The position numbers and the translations under genes are program-made. A model generated the notes under the pieces. That model saw only the letters and a list, made by a program, of their open reading frames with translations, did not search any database and had not been told where the DNA came from. Below, in pieces: positions 9,990-18,591 of a stretch of 64,000 bases of DNA. Source of the stretch: Candidatus Kinetoplastibacterium crithidii (GTDB lineage: Bacteria; Pseudomonadota; Gammaproteobacteria; Burkholderiales; Burkholderiaceae_B); assembly GCA_027557655.1 (NCBI GenBank), contig CP064915.1, positions 752,902 through 816,901 of the forward strand, written 5' to 3'. Position 1 is the first letter of the stretch, and each line of letters begins with the position of its first letter.

Positions 9990-11195
9990 GTGGCAAATAC
10001 AATAAAACCTGAATTTCACTTTGCTGATAGAGCTATTAAATTAACTAGCTCTGCTATAAGAGAAATTTTGAAAGTAACAGAAAAAAAAGAAATAATATCT
10101 TTTGCTGGAGGATTACCTTCTCCTGAAGGCTTCCCAATAGAAATAGTAAAGGATGCCTTTAACAAAGTTTTAACAGAAAATGGTAAGACTGCCTTACAAT
10201 ATGGTACTACTGAAGGATATACACCTTTAAGACAATGGATAGCAGATGAAATGAATACATCTGGAGCTGGGATTAATATTGATCAAATACTTATAGTATC
10301 TGGATCTCAACAAGCTCTTGATCTATTAGGAAAAATACTCATAAACGAAGGCGATAAAATATTAGTTGAAAATCCAAGCTATTTAGGAGCACTACAATCT
10401 TTCGGATTATATCAACCTAAATACATACCTGTTCCAACAGATGATGGTGGGTTAATACCAGAACACATAGATGAAGAAATAGCTTCAAATGCACGTTTTT
10501 TATATGCCCTACCAAATTTTCAAAATCCAACAGGACGTACATTAAGTCTAGAAAGGCGGAAAAAATTAGTTAAAATAATGACTAATTTAAACATTCCAAT
10601 AATTGAAGATGATCCTTACGGTGAATTAAGGTATAAAGGCACACCACAACCAAGTCTATTATCTTTATCAAAAGAAACAGGAGGAACAGTAATTAGACTT
10701 GGAACCTTTTCTAAAGTTCTAGCACCAGGACTAAGATTAGGCTATGTAATAGCCCCTACACCAATAATTAGAAAACTTGTCCAAGCAAAGCAAGCTTCAG
10801 ACTTACATTCCCCAACATTAACACAAATGGCAGTTTACGAAGTAATTAAAGACGGCTTTTTACAAAAACATCTGCCTAATGTAAGGAATATATATCGAAC
10901 TCAAGGACAATGCATGCTAAAAGCAATAGAAAAAGAATTCCCAAAAGGAGTGCAATGGACTAAACCAGAAGGTGGTATGTTTCTATGGATTACTTTACCA
11001 AAACATATAGATAGCACTAAATTACTAGAAAAAGCAATTACTAGAAACATAGCTTTCGTCACAGGAAAACCATTCTTCATTGCTCCTTCAGCAGAAGAAA
11101 ACTGCACTATGAGACTAAGTTTTGCAACAGTTCCAGAAGAAAAAATAGTGGAAGGAATTTCCTTATTAGGACAATTAATCAAAGAAAATTTGTAG
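9990..11195 (+). CDS. PLP-dependent aminotransferase, class I/II (2-aminoadipate/LysN-like)
   Basis: A fold-type I aminotransferase of 401 residues. The PLP-binding lysine is K242 in GTFSKVLAPGLRLGY; NPTG (179-182), the cofactor Asp208 and Tyr210 (EDDPYGEL) and SGSQQALDL are present. It belongs to the group related to LysN/2-aminoadipate and MocR-type aminotransferases, whose members act on several amino acids including aromatic and branched-chain ones. The exact substrate cannot be read from sequence. The start is GTG, supported by AGGAGG at 9977-9982 seven bases upstream, the strongest Shine-Dalgarno site I saw here. It may serve as a broad-range transaminase replacing lost dedicated enzymes. 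Confidence 0.85.
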   Translation: MANTIKPEFHFADRAIKLTSSAIREILKVTEKKEIISFAGGLPSPEGFPIEIVKDAFNKVLTENGKTALQYGTTEGYTPLRQWIADEMNTSGAGINIDQILIVSGSQQALDLLGKILINEGDKILVENPSYLGALQSFGLYQPKYIPVPTDDGGLIPEHIDEEIASNARFLYALPNFQNPTGRTLSLERRKKLVKIMTNLNIPIIEDDPYGELRYKGTPQPSLLSLSKETGGTVIRLGTFSKVLAPGLRLGYVIAPTPIIRKLVQAKQASDLHSPTLTQMAVYEVIKDGFLQKHLPNVRNIYRTQGQCMLKAIEKEFPKGVQWTKPEGGMFLWITLPKHIDSTKLLEKAITRNIAFVTGKPFFIAPSAEENCTMRLSFATVPEEKIVEGISLLGQLIKENL

Positions 11196-11205
11196 TTTTA
11201 TTAAG

Positions 11206-11264
11206 ATGATGCCAATCACAATAATTATTTATTAAATCAATATACTTGAAATGGTTGGCATCAT
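11206..11264 (+). terminator. long-loop inverted repeat after the aminotransferase gene
   Basis: ATGATGCCAA at 11206-11215 is perfectly complementary to TTGGCATCAT at 11255-11264; with one wobble pair the stem extends to about 13 bp. TCTCTTATAA follows. It lies ten bases after the stop codon, as a terminator or 3'-end stabiliser would. Confidence 0.45.
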
Positions 11265-11284
11265 TCTCTTATAACACACTATCC

Positions 11285-11316
11285 TTAAATTAAGAATTAT
11301 CTAATTCTTAATTTAA
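11285..11316. terminator. perfect 15-bp palindromic hairpin between convergent genes
   Basis: The 15 bases at 11285-11299 are the exact reverse complement of 11302-11316, separated only by TC. The element lies between the plus-strand aminotransferase gene and the minus-strand panB, so it can act as a bidirectional terminator. T-rich sequence follows on the plus strand. Confidence 0.55.
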
Positions 11317-11381
11317 AATCTATTTTTATAAAAAATATTGCATATTCACAAATTTGTTCATCTAATTAGATAATAATTAAC

Positions 11382-12188
11382 CTAAGAAAAACAATATTCT
11401 TTTGCAGGAAATGTACCTTCTTTAACTTCTAATGAATATTTTTCAACTGCTTGTGAAATTTGCTCCTCCAGATTAGCGTATTTTTTTACAAATTTTGGAG
11501 AAAAATTTTTCTGCATTCCCAGAACATCATCTACTACTAATATTTGGCCATCACAAGAAGGTGAGGCACCTATTCCTATTATAGGTATACCTAATTTATT
11601 TGATATACGTTCCCCAATTACTTCTGATACACATTCTAAAACTATAGCAAATGCACCAGCTGACTCCAACAAAGTAGCATCTTCAAGAACCTTTTTAAAT
11701 ATATGGTCTTCTGATTTTAATGCTTTAAAACCACCTGCAATATTAAATTGCTGTGGCATTAAACCAATATGTCCCATAACAGGAATACCTCTTTGAGTTA
11801 AAAAACTAACTGTTTCAGCCATTTCAGAACCACCCTCTATTTTTACTGCTTGAGCACCTGTTTCTGACAAAATTCTAGATGCATTTTTAAATGCCTGAGA
11901 TTTAGATGCCTGATAACTACCAAATGGCATATCTACTACTATACAAGAAAGTTTTGTAGACCTTACTACAGCTGAGCCATGAGCTATCATCATATCCAAT
12001 GTAACAGATAACGTATTAGTAAATCCGTATACAACCATACCTACAGAATCTCCGACTAGTATTAAATCAACATGTTTATCAATAATACTAGCTATTGATG
12101 AAGTATAAGCAGACAATGACACAATTTTTTGTTTTCTTTTACAATTTTTGATAAAAACAATATTTTTTCTTAAAATTTGTGCAGACAT
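11382..12188 (-). CDS. panB: 3-methyl-2-oxobutanoate hydroxymethyltransferase
   Basis: PanB transfers a hydroxymethyl group from methylene-tetrahydrofolate to ketoisovalerate to give ketopantoate, the first committed step of pantothenate synthesis. The signatures LVGDSVGMVVYG, VVDMPFGSYQ, AVKIEGG, PVMGHIGLMPQ and the catalytic Glu in IVLECVSE are present; 268 residues is normal. panC, panD or panE are not seen nearby, so the rest of the pathway lies elsewhere or is supplied by the host. Divergent neighbours are separated by hairpins on the 3' side and 45 bases from ssb on the 5' side. Confidence 0.94.
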   Translation of the reverse strand: MSAQILRKNIVFIKNCKRKQKIVSLSAYTSSIASIIDKHVDLILVGDSVGMVVYGFTNTLSVTLDMMIAHGSAVVRSTKLSCIVVDMPFGSYQASKSQAFKNASRILSETGAQAVKIEGGSEMAETVSFLTQRGIPVMGHIGLMPQQFNIAGGFKALKSEDHIFKKVLEDATLLESAGAFAIVLECVSEVIGERISNKLGIPIIGIGASPSCDGQILVVDDVLGMQKNFSPKFVKKYANLEEQISQAVEKYSLEVKEGTFPAKEYCFS

Positions 12189-12233
12189 TTCTATAAAAAC
12201 TCCGAAAAATAAATATAAACTCTTTCAAAAAAT

Positions 12234-12710
12234 TTAGAATGGAATATCATCATCCATATCTGATAAGTCATTGAATGCTTTACTTGCAATTGAAGCGCTT
12301 TGCTGTGATTTTCCTTTGTATGAATTATTTGTTTCTATCATTCCATGAGCCTCATTGTTGTTGTTGACAGAATCCTTAGAACCGAGCATCTGCATTTGAT
12401 CAACAATAATCTCAGTACTATACCTATCAGTACCTGTTTCTTTATCTTGCCATTTCCTTGTTTTTAACCTTCCCTCTAGATAAACAGGTCTACCTTTTTT
12501 CAAAAATTCACCAGCAATTTCAGCTAAACGATTATATAAAACCACACGATGCCATTCTGTTTCTTCACGACGTTCTCCACTATTCCTATCCTTCCATTGT
12601 GAGGTAGTTGCAACAGACATATTACAAATCGCTGATCCCTCTGGTGTATAACGAACCTCTGGATCTCTTCCTAAATTTCCAACGATTATCACTTTATTAA
12701 CTGAAGCCAT
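12234..12710 (-). CDS. ssb: single-stranded DNA-binding protein
   Basis: SSB coats single-stranded DNA during replication and repair. Residues 1 to about 110 form the OB fold ([41 protein letters not shown]). A flexible Asn/Ser-rich linker leads to the acidic tip DDDIPF, the docking peptide for partner proteins, so interaction function appears intact. At 158 residues it is close to family length. It is divergent from uvrA across a 164-base spacer, the same arrangement as in E. coli and Bordetella. Confidence 0.96.
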   Translation of the reverse strand: MASVNKVIIVGNLGRDPEVRYTPEGSAICNMSVATTSQWKDRNSGERREETEWHRVVLYNRLAEIAGEFLKKGRPVYLEGRLKTRKWQDKETGTDRYSTEIIVDQMQMLGSKDSVNNNNEAHGMIETNNSYKGKSQQSASIASKAFNDLSDMDDDIPF

Positions 12711-12874
12711 ACAATATATCCATCAAATATTATTAATCATAGAAATAGATTGTATCTCAGTAAACAAATACTTTAAACTCATTATTCACCAAGAATTAAA
12801 TTTAAATATAATTAGATAAATACCTATAATATAAAATTATTACTAACTACACTGATTACAAAAATTCTTATTAC

Positions 12875-15670
12875 ATGGATAACATCATAATAAAAGGAGC
12901 TAGAGCTCATAATTTAAAAAATATATCTTTGAACATACCACGTAACAAAATTGTAGTTATTACAGGTGTATCAGGATCAGGCAAATCTTCTTTAGTATTC
13001 GATACAATATACGCAGAAAGCCAGAAAAAATATTTAGAATGTCTTTCAACATATTCAAGACAAATCAATAACTCACTACCAAATCCTGATATCGATGATA
13101 TAGAAGGGCTATCTCCTTCTATATCATTAAAACAAAAACTATCTTTACAAAGCTCCAAATCAACTATAGGGACCGTATCAGAAATAAGCAATCATTTAAG
13201 ATTATTATTCGCAAAAATTGGATTTGCAATATGTCCTAAACACAAGACAATCCTTAGGTCATATAATGCCAAAGAGATTACAAAATGGGCCTTTTCTTTA
13301 AATCCAGAAACTAAAATTATACTTCTAGCTCCACTAGATATTAATAATACAGAATCAGTAATTACAACGTTAAAAAAACAAGGTTATTTACGCCTAAGAA
13401 TTAATAAACAAATTACCGAAATAGAAAAAATTCACAACCCAGAAAAAGAGCTTCTTGATAAGACAATAGAATTAGTTGTAGATAGATTAACAATCAAAGA
13501 TGAAAATAAAAATCGTTTAATTTCGAGCATTGAAACAGCTTTAAAAATAGGAAACGGTCATATAATTCTAGAAACAACTCATGATAATAAAGAATTCTTT
13601 TTTTCAAATATTATAGAATGTCAAATATGCAAATACCAAGTAAAAACAATAGAACCTGGCCTATTTAGTCATAATAGTAATATTGGAGTATGTAAAACTT
13701 GTAAAGGCATTGGCTATGTTACATATATAGACCACGAATTATTGATTAATCCAGAATTAAGTCTAACAAATGGGGCAATTAATATTTTTGACAAAAACCT
13801 AATAAGAGAATTAGAAAATTTAGCATACAAATATAATTTTAATTCAAAATCTATCTTCAAAGAGTTATCAAAGAAAATACAATCTATAATCATATGGGGA
13901 GAGGATATTCATAATAATAAAAATATATTTCCGGGTATTATTAACTATCTAGAAAACCACATAGAAAAACCTAATTCTAAAATATTCTCAACAAAACTAA
14001 AAGACTATTGCAATATAAAAGAATGTCCTGAATGTAAAGGATCAAAAATTTGTATAGAAGCACGAAATATAAAATTAAGATCATCTATTAACAAGGAATC
14101 AATTGCTATTTTATCAATAGATGAAGTCGAGTCATTAAAAATATCAGAATGCATAAAATGGATAAAAGAATTACAATATAATGATTCAGATAAAGAAATA
14201 GTAAAACAAATTATACCATCGATAATAAATAAACTATCATTCTTAGAAGAATCTGGACTAGGATATTTATCTCTAAACAAAAGCATAAATAAAACCTCTA
14301 GAGGTGAAGCTCAACGCATAATGTTATTAGGTCTTATTTGCTCCAACCTTACTGGCATTACGTATTTATTAGATGAGCCATCTGCCGGTCTGCATAAGGA
14401 GGATATGATATCCATAATAAAAATCCTAGAAAAACTACGAAAACTAGGCAATAGCATAATAATAGTAGAACATGATGAAACTATCATTAAAGAATCTGAT
14501 TGGATAATAGAAATAGGACCAGGGTCAGGCATTAATGGTGGCACTATTATAGCTGAAGGAACACTAGAGCATATCATAAATAACCAAAATTCAATTACAG
14601 GTTATTTTTTGAAGAAAAACAGATTTACTAGACAAAAGACAAACAATAAAATAAATAAATTTACACCTTGGCTTCAAATAGAAATTTTAGATAATTTCAA
14701 TAAAATAATAAACATAGAGATACCTAATGGTTTTATAACTTGTATAACAGGAATCTCTGGATCAGGAAAATCAAATCTAGTAAATAATATATTAATTCCT
14801 ACTTTTCTAAGAAAAATCAATAACAAAAATGATAATTTATATTATGAAAATCTCAAGTGCAGCGGCATAAACAATTTTAATAACATAATATATATAGATC
14901 AAAATAATATTGGAACCATATATAATAGCATTATAGCTACTTATTGTGATTTTCTAACAGACATCAGGGAATTATTTTCACAAACACCTGAAGCTAAAAT
15001 TAGAGGATATAAACCTAGCAGATTTAGTTTTAACGTTAAAGGTGGCAGATGTGAAGAATGTAATGGCAATGGCACAAAAAAAATAGATATGTATTTTTTG
15101 CCTAATATACAATTAAAATGCAATATTTGTAATGGAAAACGTTACAATCATGAAACACTAGATATAACATATAGGAATTTAAACATTGCTGAAATTCTAG
15201 ATCTTACCGTAGAAAAGGCCATGGACATTTTCAATGCTTTGCCGAATATAGCTAAAAAATTACAGTCTTTAATAGAAGTTGGTTTATCATACCTATGTAT
15301 TGGACAAAGCCTTGCTACATTATCAGGAGGAGAGTTACAAAGACTAAAGATAGCTACAGAATTGGCTAAAAGAAGCAATGATCACACGTTATATATTTTA
15401 GATGAACCAACACTAGGTTTACATTTCAAAGATGTTGATATATTACTGAACATTCTATATAAGCTGATTGATAAAGGAAATACTATTCTTATAGTTGAAC
15501 ATAACTTAGATATTATAAAAAATTCAGACTGGATAATAGACTTAGAGGCTGATCACGATAGTGAAATTGGAACTAGGATAATAAATCAAGGAACACCAAA
15601 AAAAATAGCTCTATCAAAAAAAGGATATACTGCCAAATACCTCTTAGAATCCGCTACTAACAAAGATTAA
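12875..15670 (+). CDS. uvrA: UvrA-type excinuclease ABC subunit A, diverged
   Basis: UvrA is the damage-recognition ATPase of nucleotide excision repair. The 931-residue frame is intact and keeps two Walker A motifs (GVSGSGKSS, GISGSGKSN), the zinc sites (CQIC...CKTC; CEEC...CNIC), both Walker B segments (LLDEPSAGLH, ILDEPTLGLH) and the second signature LSGGELQR (about residue 816). The first signature is TSRGEAQR at 474-481, with Arg476 where Gly is expected; its codon AGA is one transition from GGA. The loops normally reading NPRST and NPAT in the two halves are also changed. Locus next to ssb supports orthology. It is either a fast-evolving functional UvrA or one losing activity. Confidence 0.88.
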   Translation: MDNIIIKGARAHNLKNISLNIPRNKIVVITGVSGSGKSSLVFDTIYAESQKKYLECLSTYSRQINNSLPNPDIDDIEGLSPSISLKQKLSLQSSKSTIGTVSEISNHLRLLFAKIGFAICPKHKTILRSYNAKEITKWAFSLNPETKIILLAPLDINNTESVITTLKKQGYLRLRINKQITEIEKIHNPEKELLDKTIELVVDRLTIKDENKNRLISSIETALKIGNGHIILETTHDNKEFFFSNIIECQICKYQVKTIEPGLFSHNSNIGVCKTCKGIGYVTYIDHELLINPELSLTNGAINIFDKNLIRELENLAYKYNFNSKSIFKELSKKIQSIIIWGEDIHNNKNIFPGIINYLENHIEKPNSKIFSTKLKDYCNIKECPECKGSKICIEARNIKLRSSINKESIAILSIDEVESLKISECIKWIKELQYNDSDKEIVKQIIPSIINKLSFLEESGLGYLSLNKSINKTSRGEAQRIMLLGLICSNLTGITYLLDEPSAGLHKEDMISIIKILEKLRKLGNSIIIVEHDETIIKESDWIIEIGPGSGINGGTIIAEGTLEHIINNQNSITGYFLKKNRFTRQKTNNKINKFTPWLQIEILDNFNKIINIEIPNGFITCITGISGSGKSNLVNNILIPTFLRKINNKNDNLYYENLKCSGINNFNNIIYIDQNNIGTIYNSIIATYCDFLTDIRELFSQTPEAKIRGYKPSRFSFNVKGGRCEECNGNGTKKIDMYFLPNIQLKCNICNGKRYNHETLDITYRNLNIAEILDLTVEKAMDIFNALPNIAKKLQSLIEVGLSYLCIGQSLATLSGGELQRLKIATELAKRSNDHTLYILDEPTLGLHFKDVDILLNILYKLIDKGNTILIVEHNLDIIKNSDWIIDLEADHDSEIGTRIINQGTPKKIALSKKGYTAKYLLESATNKD

Positions 15671-15699
15671 TCTTTAAAAACCTTATCTATTAAAAGATT
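15662..15699. terminator. palindromes overlapping the convergent 3' ends of uvrA and dgt
   Basis: A perfect 14-base palindrome at 15662-15675 overlaps the uvrA stop, and AATCTTT at 15669-15675 can alternatively pair with AAAGATT at 15693-15699, inside the dgt end. Only 12 bases separate the genes, so any terminator must be embedded in coding sequence. Confidence 0.3.
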
Positions 15700-16816
15700 T
15701 AAAACAAGATATAGCATCACGATCTGTCATACCAGATATATAATCCACAATCTGTTGATTTATATTATCAGAATCACAGTATAGAATTTCCTTTGGTAAT
15801 AGTCTATGATTGTTCATATATATTTCAAATAATGTTTTAATTATATATCTACCCTTTGCAGCAGCATTTAAAACCACATCATGTCTATATAATTTTAGGT
15901 ATAAGAAACTCTTTATTTCATTCAAATAGTTTTCCATTGATTCAGAAAATCTTATCATATTACATTTGACTCTTACATCATAAATATTTTTTGGACTAAT
16001 TTGATGAATAATATTAGTTGAGTTACTAATAATATCCATCACTAAAATATTAATTAAACTTCTAATAGTTTCTAAAATTAAAATTTTTTCGTCAAAATCA
16101 CGATATAAGTGCTTAACATCATAAAAACATTTTCCAAAAAGATATAGATCTTTCAGATCCTTTAACTCTATTAAACCATAATGCAAACCATCATCTATAT
16201 CATGTGTATTGTAAGCTATCTCATCAGCATAATCTACTAATTGCGCTTCTAAGGATGGATTAGTCCCATTAATAAATCTAGCTCCAATATCTCCTAATTT
16301 TTCGGCATCTTTTTTACTACAATGTTTCAATATTCCTTCACGAGTTTCAAAACAGAGATTTAAACCATTAAAATTAATATATCTCTTTTCTAAAAGGTCC
16401 ACTATTCTTAAACCTTGTAAATTATGCTCGAAACAACCTATATTCATACCCAAGCTCTGAATAGCTAAATTTATTTCCTCTTGCCCAGCATGCCCAAATG
16501 GAGCATGTCCTAAATCATGTGCTAAAGCTATAGCTTCTGATAAATCCTCCGAAAGAGACATGCTTCTAGCAATAGTTCTTGCAATTTGTGAAACTTCCAG
16601 GCTATGTGTTAAACGTGTACGGAAACAATTACTAGAATCAATATTAACAAAAACCTGAGTTTTAGAATCCAATTTTCTAAAAGCCTTGGAATGGATAATT
16701 CGATCTCTATCCCTCTGGAAATTGTTTCTATGTAAAGATCTTTCATTATTTTCAGTATATAAACGACCTTTTGTTTCTTCTGGTCTACACGCATAAGGCA
16801 TTAGAATATTTGTCAT
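15683..16816 (-). CDS. dgt: deoxyguanosinetriphosphate triphosphohydrolase-like protein
   Basis: An HD-domain phosphohydrolase of the dGTPase family, which removes triphosphate from dNTPs. The metal site is visible as RTRLTHSLEVSQIAR, ALAHDLGHAPFGHAGQ and DYADEIAYNTHDIDDG. Length 377 fits the short dGTPase-like group rather than the E. coli Dgt of about 500 residues. Its start directly abuts the aroB stop (TAA at 16819-16817), so it is the last gene of aroK-aroB-dgt, the order also found in Bordetella. Confidence 0.9.
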   Translation of the reverse strand: MTNILMPYACRPEETKGRLYTENNERSLHRNNFQRDRDRIIHSKAFRKLDSKTQVFVNIDSSNCFRTRLTHSLEVSQIARTIARSMSLSEDLSEAIALAHDLGHAPFGHAGQEEINLAIQSLGMNIGCFEHNLQGLRIVDLLEKRYINFNGLNLCFETREGILKHCSKKDAEKLGDIGARFINGTNPSLEAQLVDYADEIAYNTHDIDDGLHYGLIELKDLKDLYLFGKCFYDVKHLYRDFDEKILILETIRSLINILVMDIISNSTNIIHQISPKNIYDVRVKCNMIRFSESMENYLNEIKSFLYLKLYRHDVVLNAAAKGRYIIKTLFEIYMNNHRLLPKEILYCDSDNINQQIVDYISGMTDRDAISCFKSFNR

Positions 16817-17893
16817 TTATTTTGTTGTTTTTTCTAGAGTTATTCTTATTTTATCCTCCGAAACTTGTTTGATCAACGCATGTCCTATTCTGTCTATCAA
16901 AACAAATCTAATATTTCCCTGTGTATTTTTTTTATCAACTGACATGAGATCTATCCATTTATCAAAACCAAGATCAGGTGCAATTACTGGGCATCCTATT
17001 TTAGATACTAATGATTTAACACGATCAAGAATAGTTTTGTCTAAATCAAATACCAAAGAAGATAATAATATTGATTGAATCAAACCACACCCTACAGCTT
17101 CACCATGGAGCCATTTACCATAACCTAAACCAGATTCTATAGCATGACCAAAAGTATGCCCTAAATTGAGGATAGCACGCAAACCTGATTCTTTTTCATC
17201 TTTACTAACAACATATGATTTTAACTCACAAGAGCGTTTTATAGCATATTCTATAGAGCTCTTTTTCAAAGATAATAAATCTTGGATATTATTTTCACAC
17301 CATTCCCAAAAATCTGAGTCTAATATCAACCCATATTTGATAACCTCTGATAATCCTGCTGAAACCTCCCTAGGATCCAAGGTATCAAGAACATCTACAT
17401 CAACTTCTACAGAATTAGGCTGATAAAATGCACCTATCATATTTTTACCTAGAGGATGATTTATAGCTGTTTTTCCTCCAACCGAAGAATCTACTTGAGC
17501 CAATAAAGTTGTCGGAACCTGTATAAACCTAATACCCCTCATATAAACAGAAGCAGCAAAACCAGTTATATCTCCAATAACTCCACCTCCTAGTGCAAGC
17601 AAAACAGATTGACGATCTATTTTATTAGTCAAAAGAATATCAAAAATTTTGTTTAAACTCTCCCAGTTTTTATAAACCTCACCATCTGGTAATTCAATTA
17701 CAAAAACTGGCAAACCAGTTTTTTGCAAAGAAGCTTTCACTCTAGATAAATATAGACCTGCAACTTTTGGATTAGTTACTATAACCACAGAAGTAGCATC
17801 TGATGGAACAGCTAGATCCAAGTGATCTAAACGACCTTGTTCAATATTAATAGGATAAGAAGCATTGGGCACATCAACATTAACGACTTTCAT
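16817..17893 (-). CDS. aroB: 3-dehydroquinate synthase
   Basis: AroB converts DAHP to 3-dehydroquinate, the second step of the shikimate pathway. NAD and zinc site motifs are present: LPDGEVYKNW, LGGGVIGDITGFAASVYMRGI, QVPTTLLAQVDSSVGGKTAINHP (as QVPTTLLAQVDSSVGGKT), a zinc-binding segment ILNLGHTFGHAIE and LHGEAVGCG. The 358-residue length is typical. It overlaps aroK by four bases, and the dgt ATG follows its stop immediately, so the three genes form one tight operon. Confidence 0.95.
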   Translation of the reverse strand: MKVVNVDVPNASYPINIEQGRLDHLDLAVPSDATSVVIVTNPKVAGLYLSRVKASLQKTGLPVFVIELPDGEVYKNWESLNKIFDILLTNKIDRQSVLLALGGGVIGDITGFAASVYMRGIRFIQVPTTLLAQVDSSVGGKTAINHPLGKNMIGAFYQPNSVEVDVDVLDTLDPREVSAGLSEVIKYGLILDSDFWEWCENNIQDLLSLKKSSIEYAIKRSCELKSYVVSKDEKESGLRAILNLGHTFGHAIESGLGYGKWLHGEAVGCGLIQSILLSSLVFDLDKTILDRVKSLVSKIGCPVIAPDLGFDKWIDLMSVDKKNTQGNIRFVLIDRIGHALIKQVSEDKIRITLEKTTK

Positions 17894-18519
17894 ATAGATT
17901 TCTCATTTCTCTTTAACATCAACACTAATTCTTTTGCTATATCAATAACATTATAAAAACTAGTATCTATAATTATATCTGCAACCTCATGGTACATAGG
18001 ATCACGTAATTCAAGCAAACTTTGTAATTTTAAATAAGGATCTTTAGTAGCAAGTAATGGACGATTATGATCAGAATTTGTTCTCTTAAATAGAACATCT
18101 AACTCTGCTTTTAAATATACAACAATTCCTCTGGATTTCAGAATTTGTCTATTATCTGGTGCTAAAACAGCTCCTCCTCCAGTGGCTAATACTATTCTCT
18201 CATCTAGTGAATATCTCTTCAAAAAATCAGACTCTCTTTTTCTAAATCCAGATTCACCTTCTATCTCAAAAATTAGTGGTATCTTAACCCCACAAGCCGC
18301 TTCTATTTCATAATCTAAATCTATAAATTTTCTATCCATATACTGGGCTAAACTTCTGCCAATTGTGCTTTTTCCTGCTCCCATCATTCCAACTAAAAAA
18401 ATAGGCGTTTTATCGCATAGCTGTTTTGATGTAGCATAATAACCCTTAATATTTTGATGAGATTCATCAAATGATGTACTCTTTATATAATTAGATTGAA
18501 ACTTTTTAGAAATATCCAT
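17890..18519 (-). CDS. aroK: shikimate kinase
   Basis: AroK phosphorylates shikimate with ATP, the fifth step of the shikimate pathway. The P-loop is GMMGAGKST at about residues 43-51; FIDLDYEIE and FRKRE bind shikimate, ATGGGAVL is the Walker B-like region and RNRPLL-type lid sequence appears as HNRPLLA. There is an N-terminal extension of about 35 residues before the conserved core, as in Bordetella AroK, so the first ATG is kept. First gene of aroK-aroB-dgt; divergent from mrcA across 72 bases. Confidence 0.94.
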   Translation of the reverse strand: MDISKKFQSNYIKSTSFDESHQNIKGYYATSKQLCDKTPIFLVGMMGAGKSTIGRSLAQYMDRKFIDLDYEIEAACGVKIPLIFEIEGESGFRKRESDFLKRYSLDERIVLATGGGAVLAPDNRQILKSRGIVVYLKAELDVLFKRTNSDHNRPLLATKDPYLKLQSLLELRDPMYHEVADIIIDTSFYNVIDIAKELVLMLKRNEKSI

Positions 18520-18591
18520 ATTTACGTAAATACTCTATTTAAATTTTAGAATTTATAAAATTAACTTCGAAGCAATTAGTATATCAACTAA

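Noticed and set aside
12875..15670. UvrA as a pseudogene
   Set aside because: The frame has no stop or frameshift over 931 residues and most catalytic and zinc residues remain, so I keep it as a coding gene with a note on divergence.
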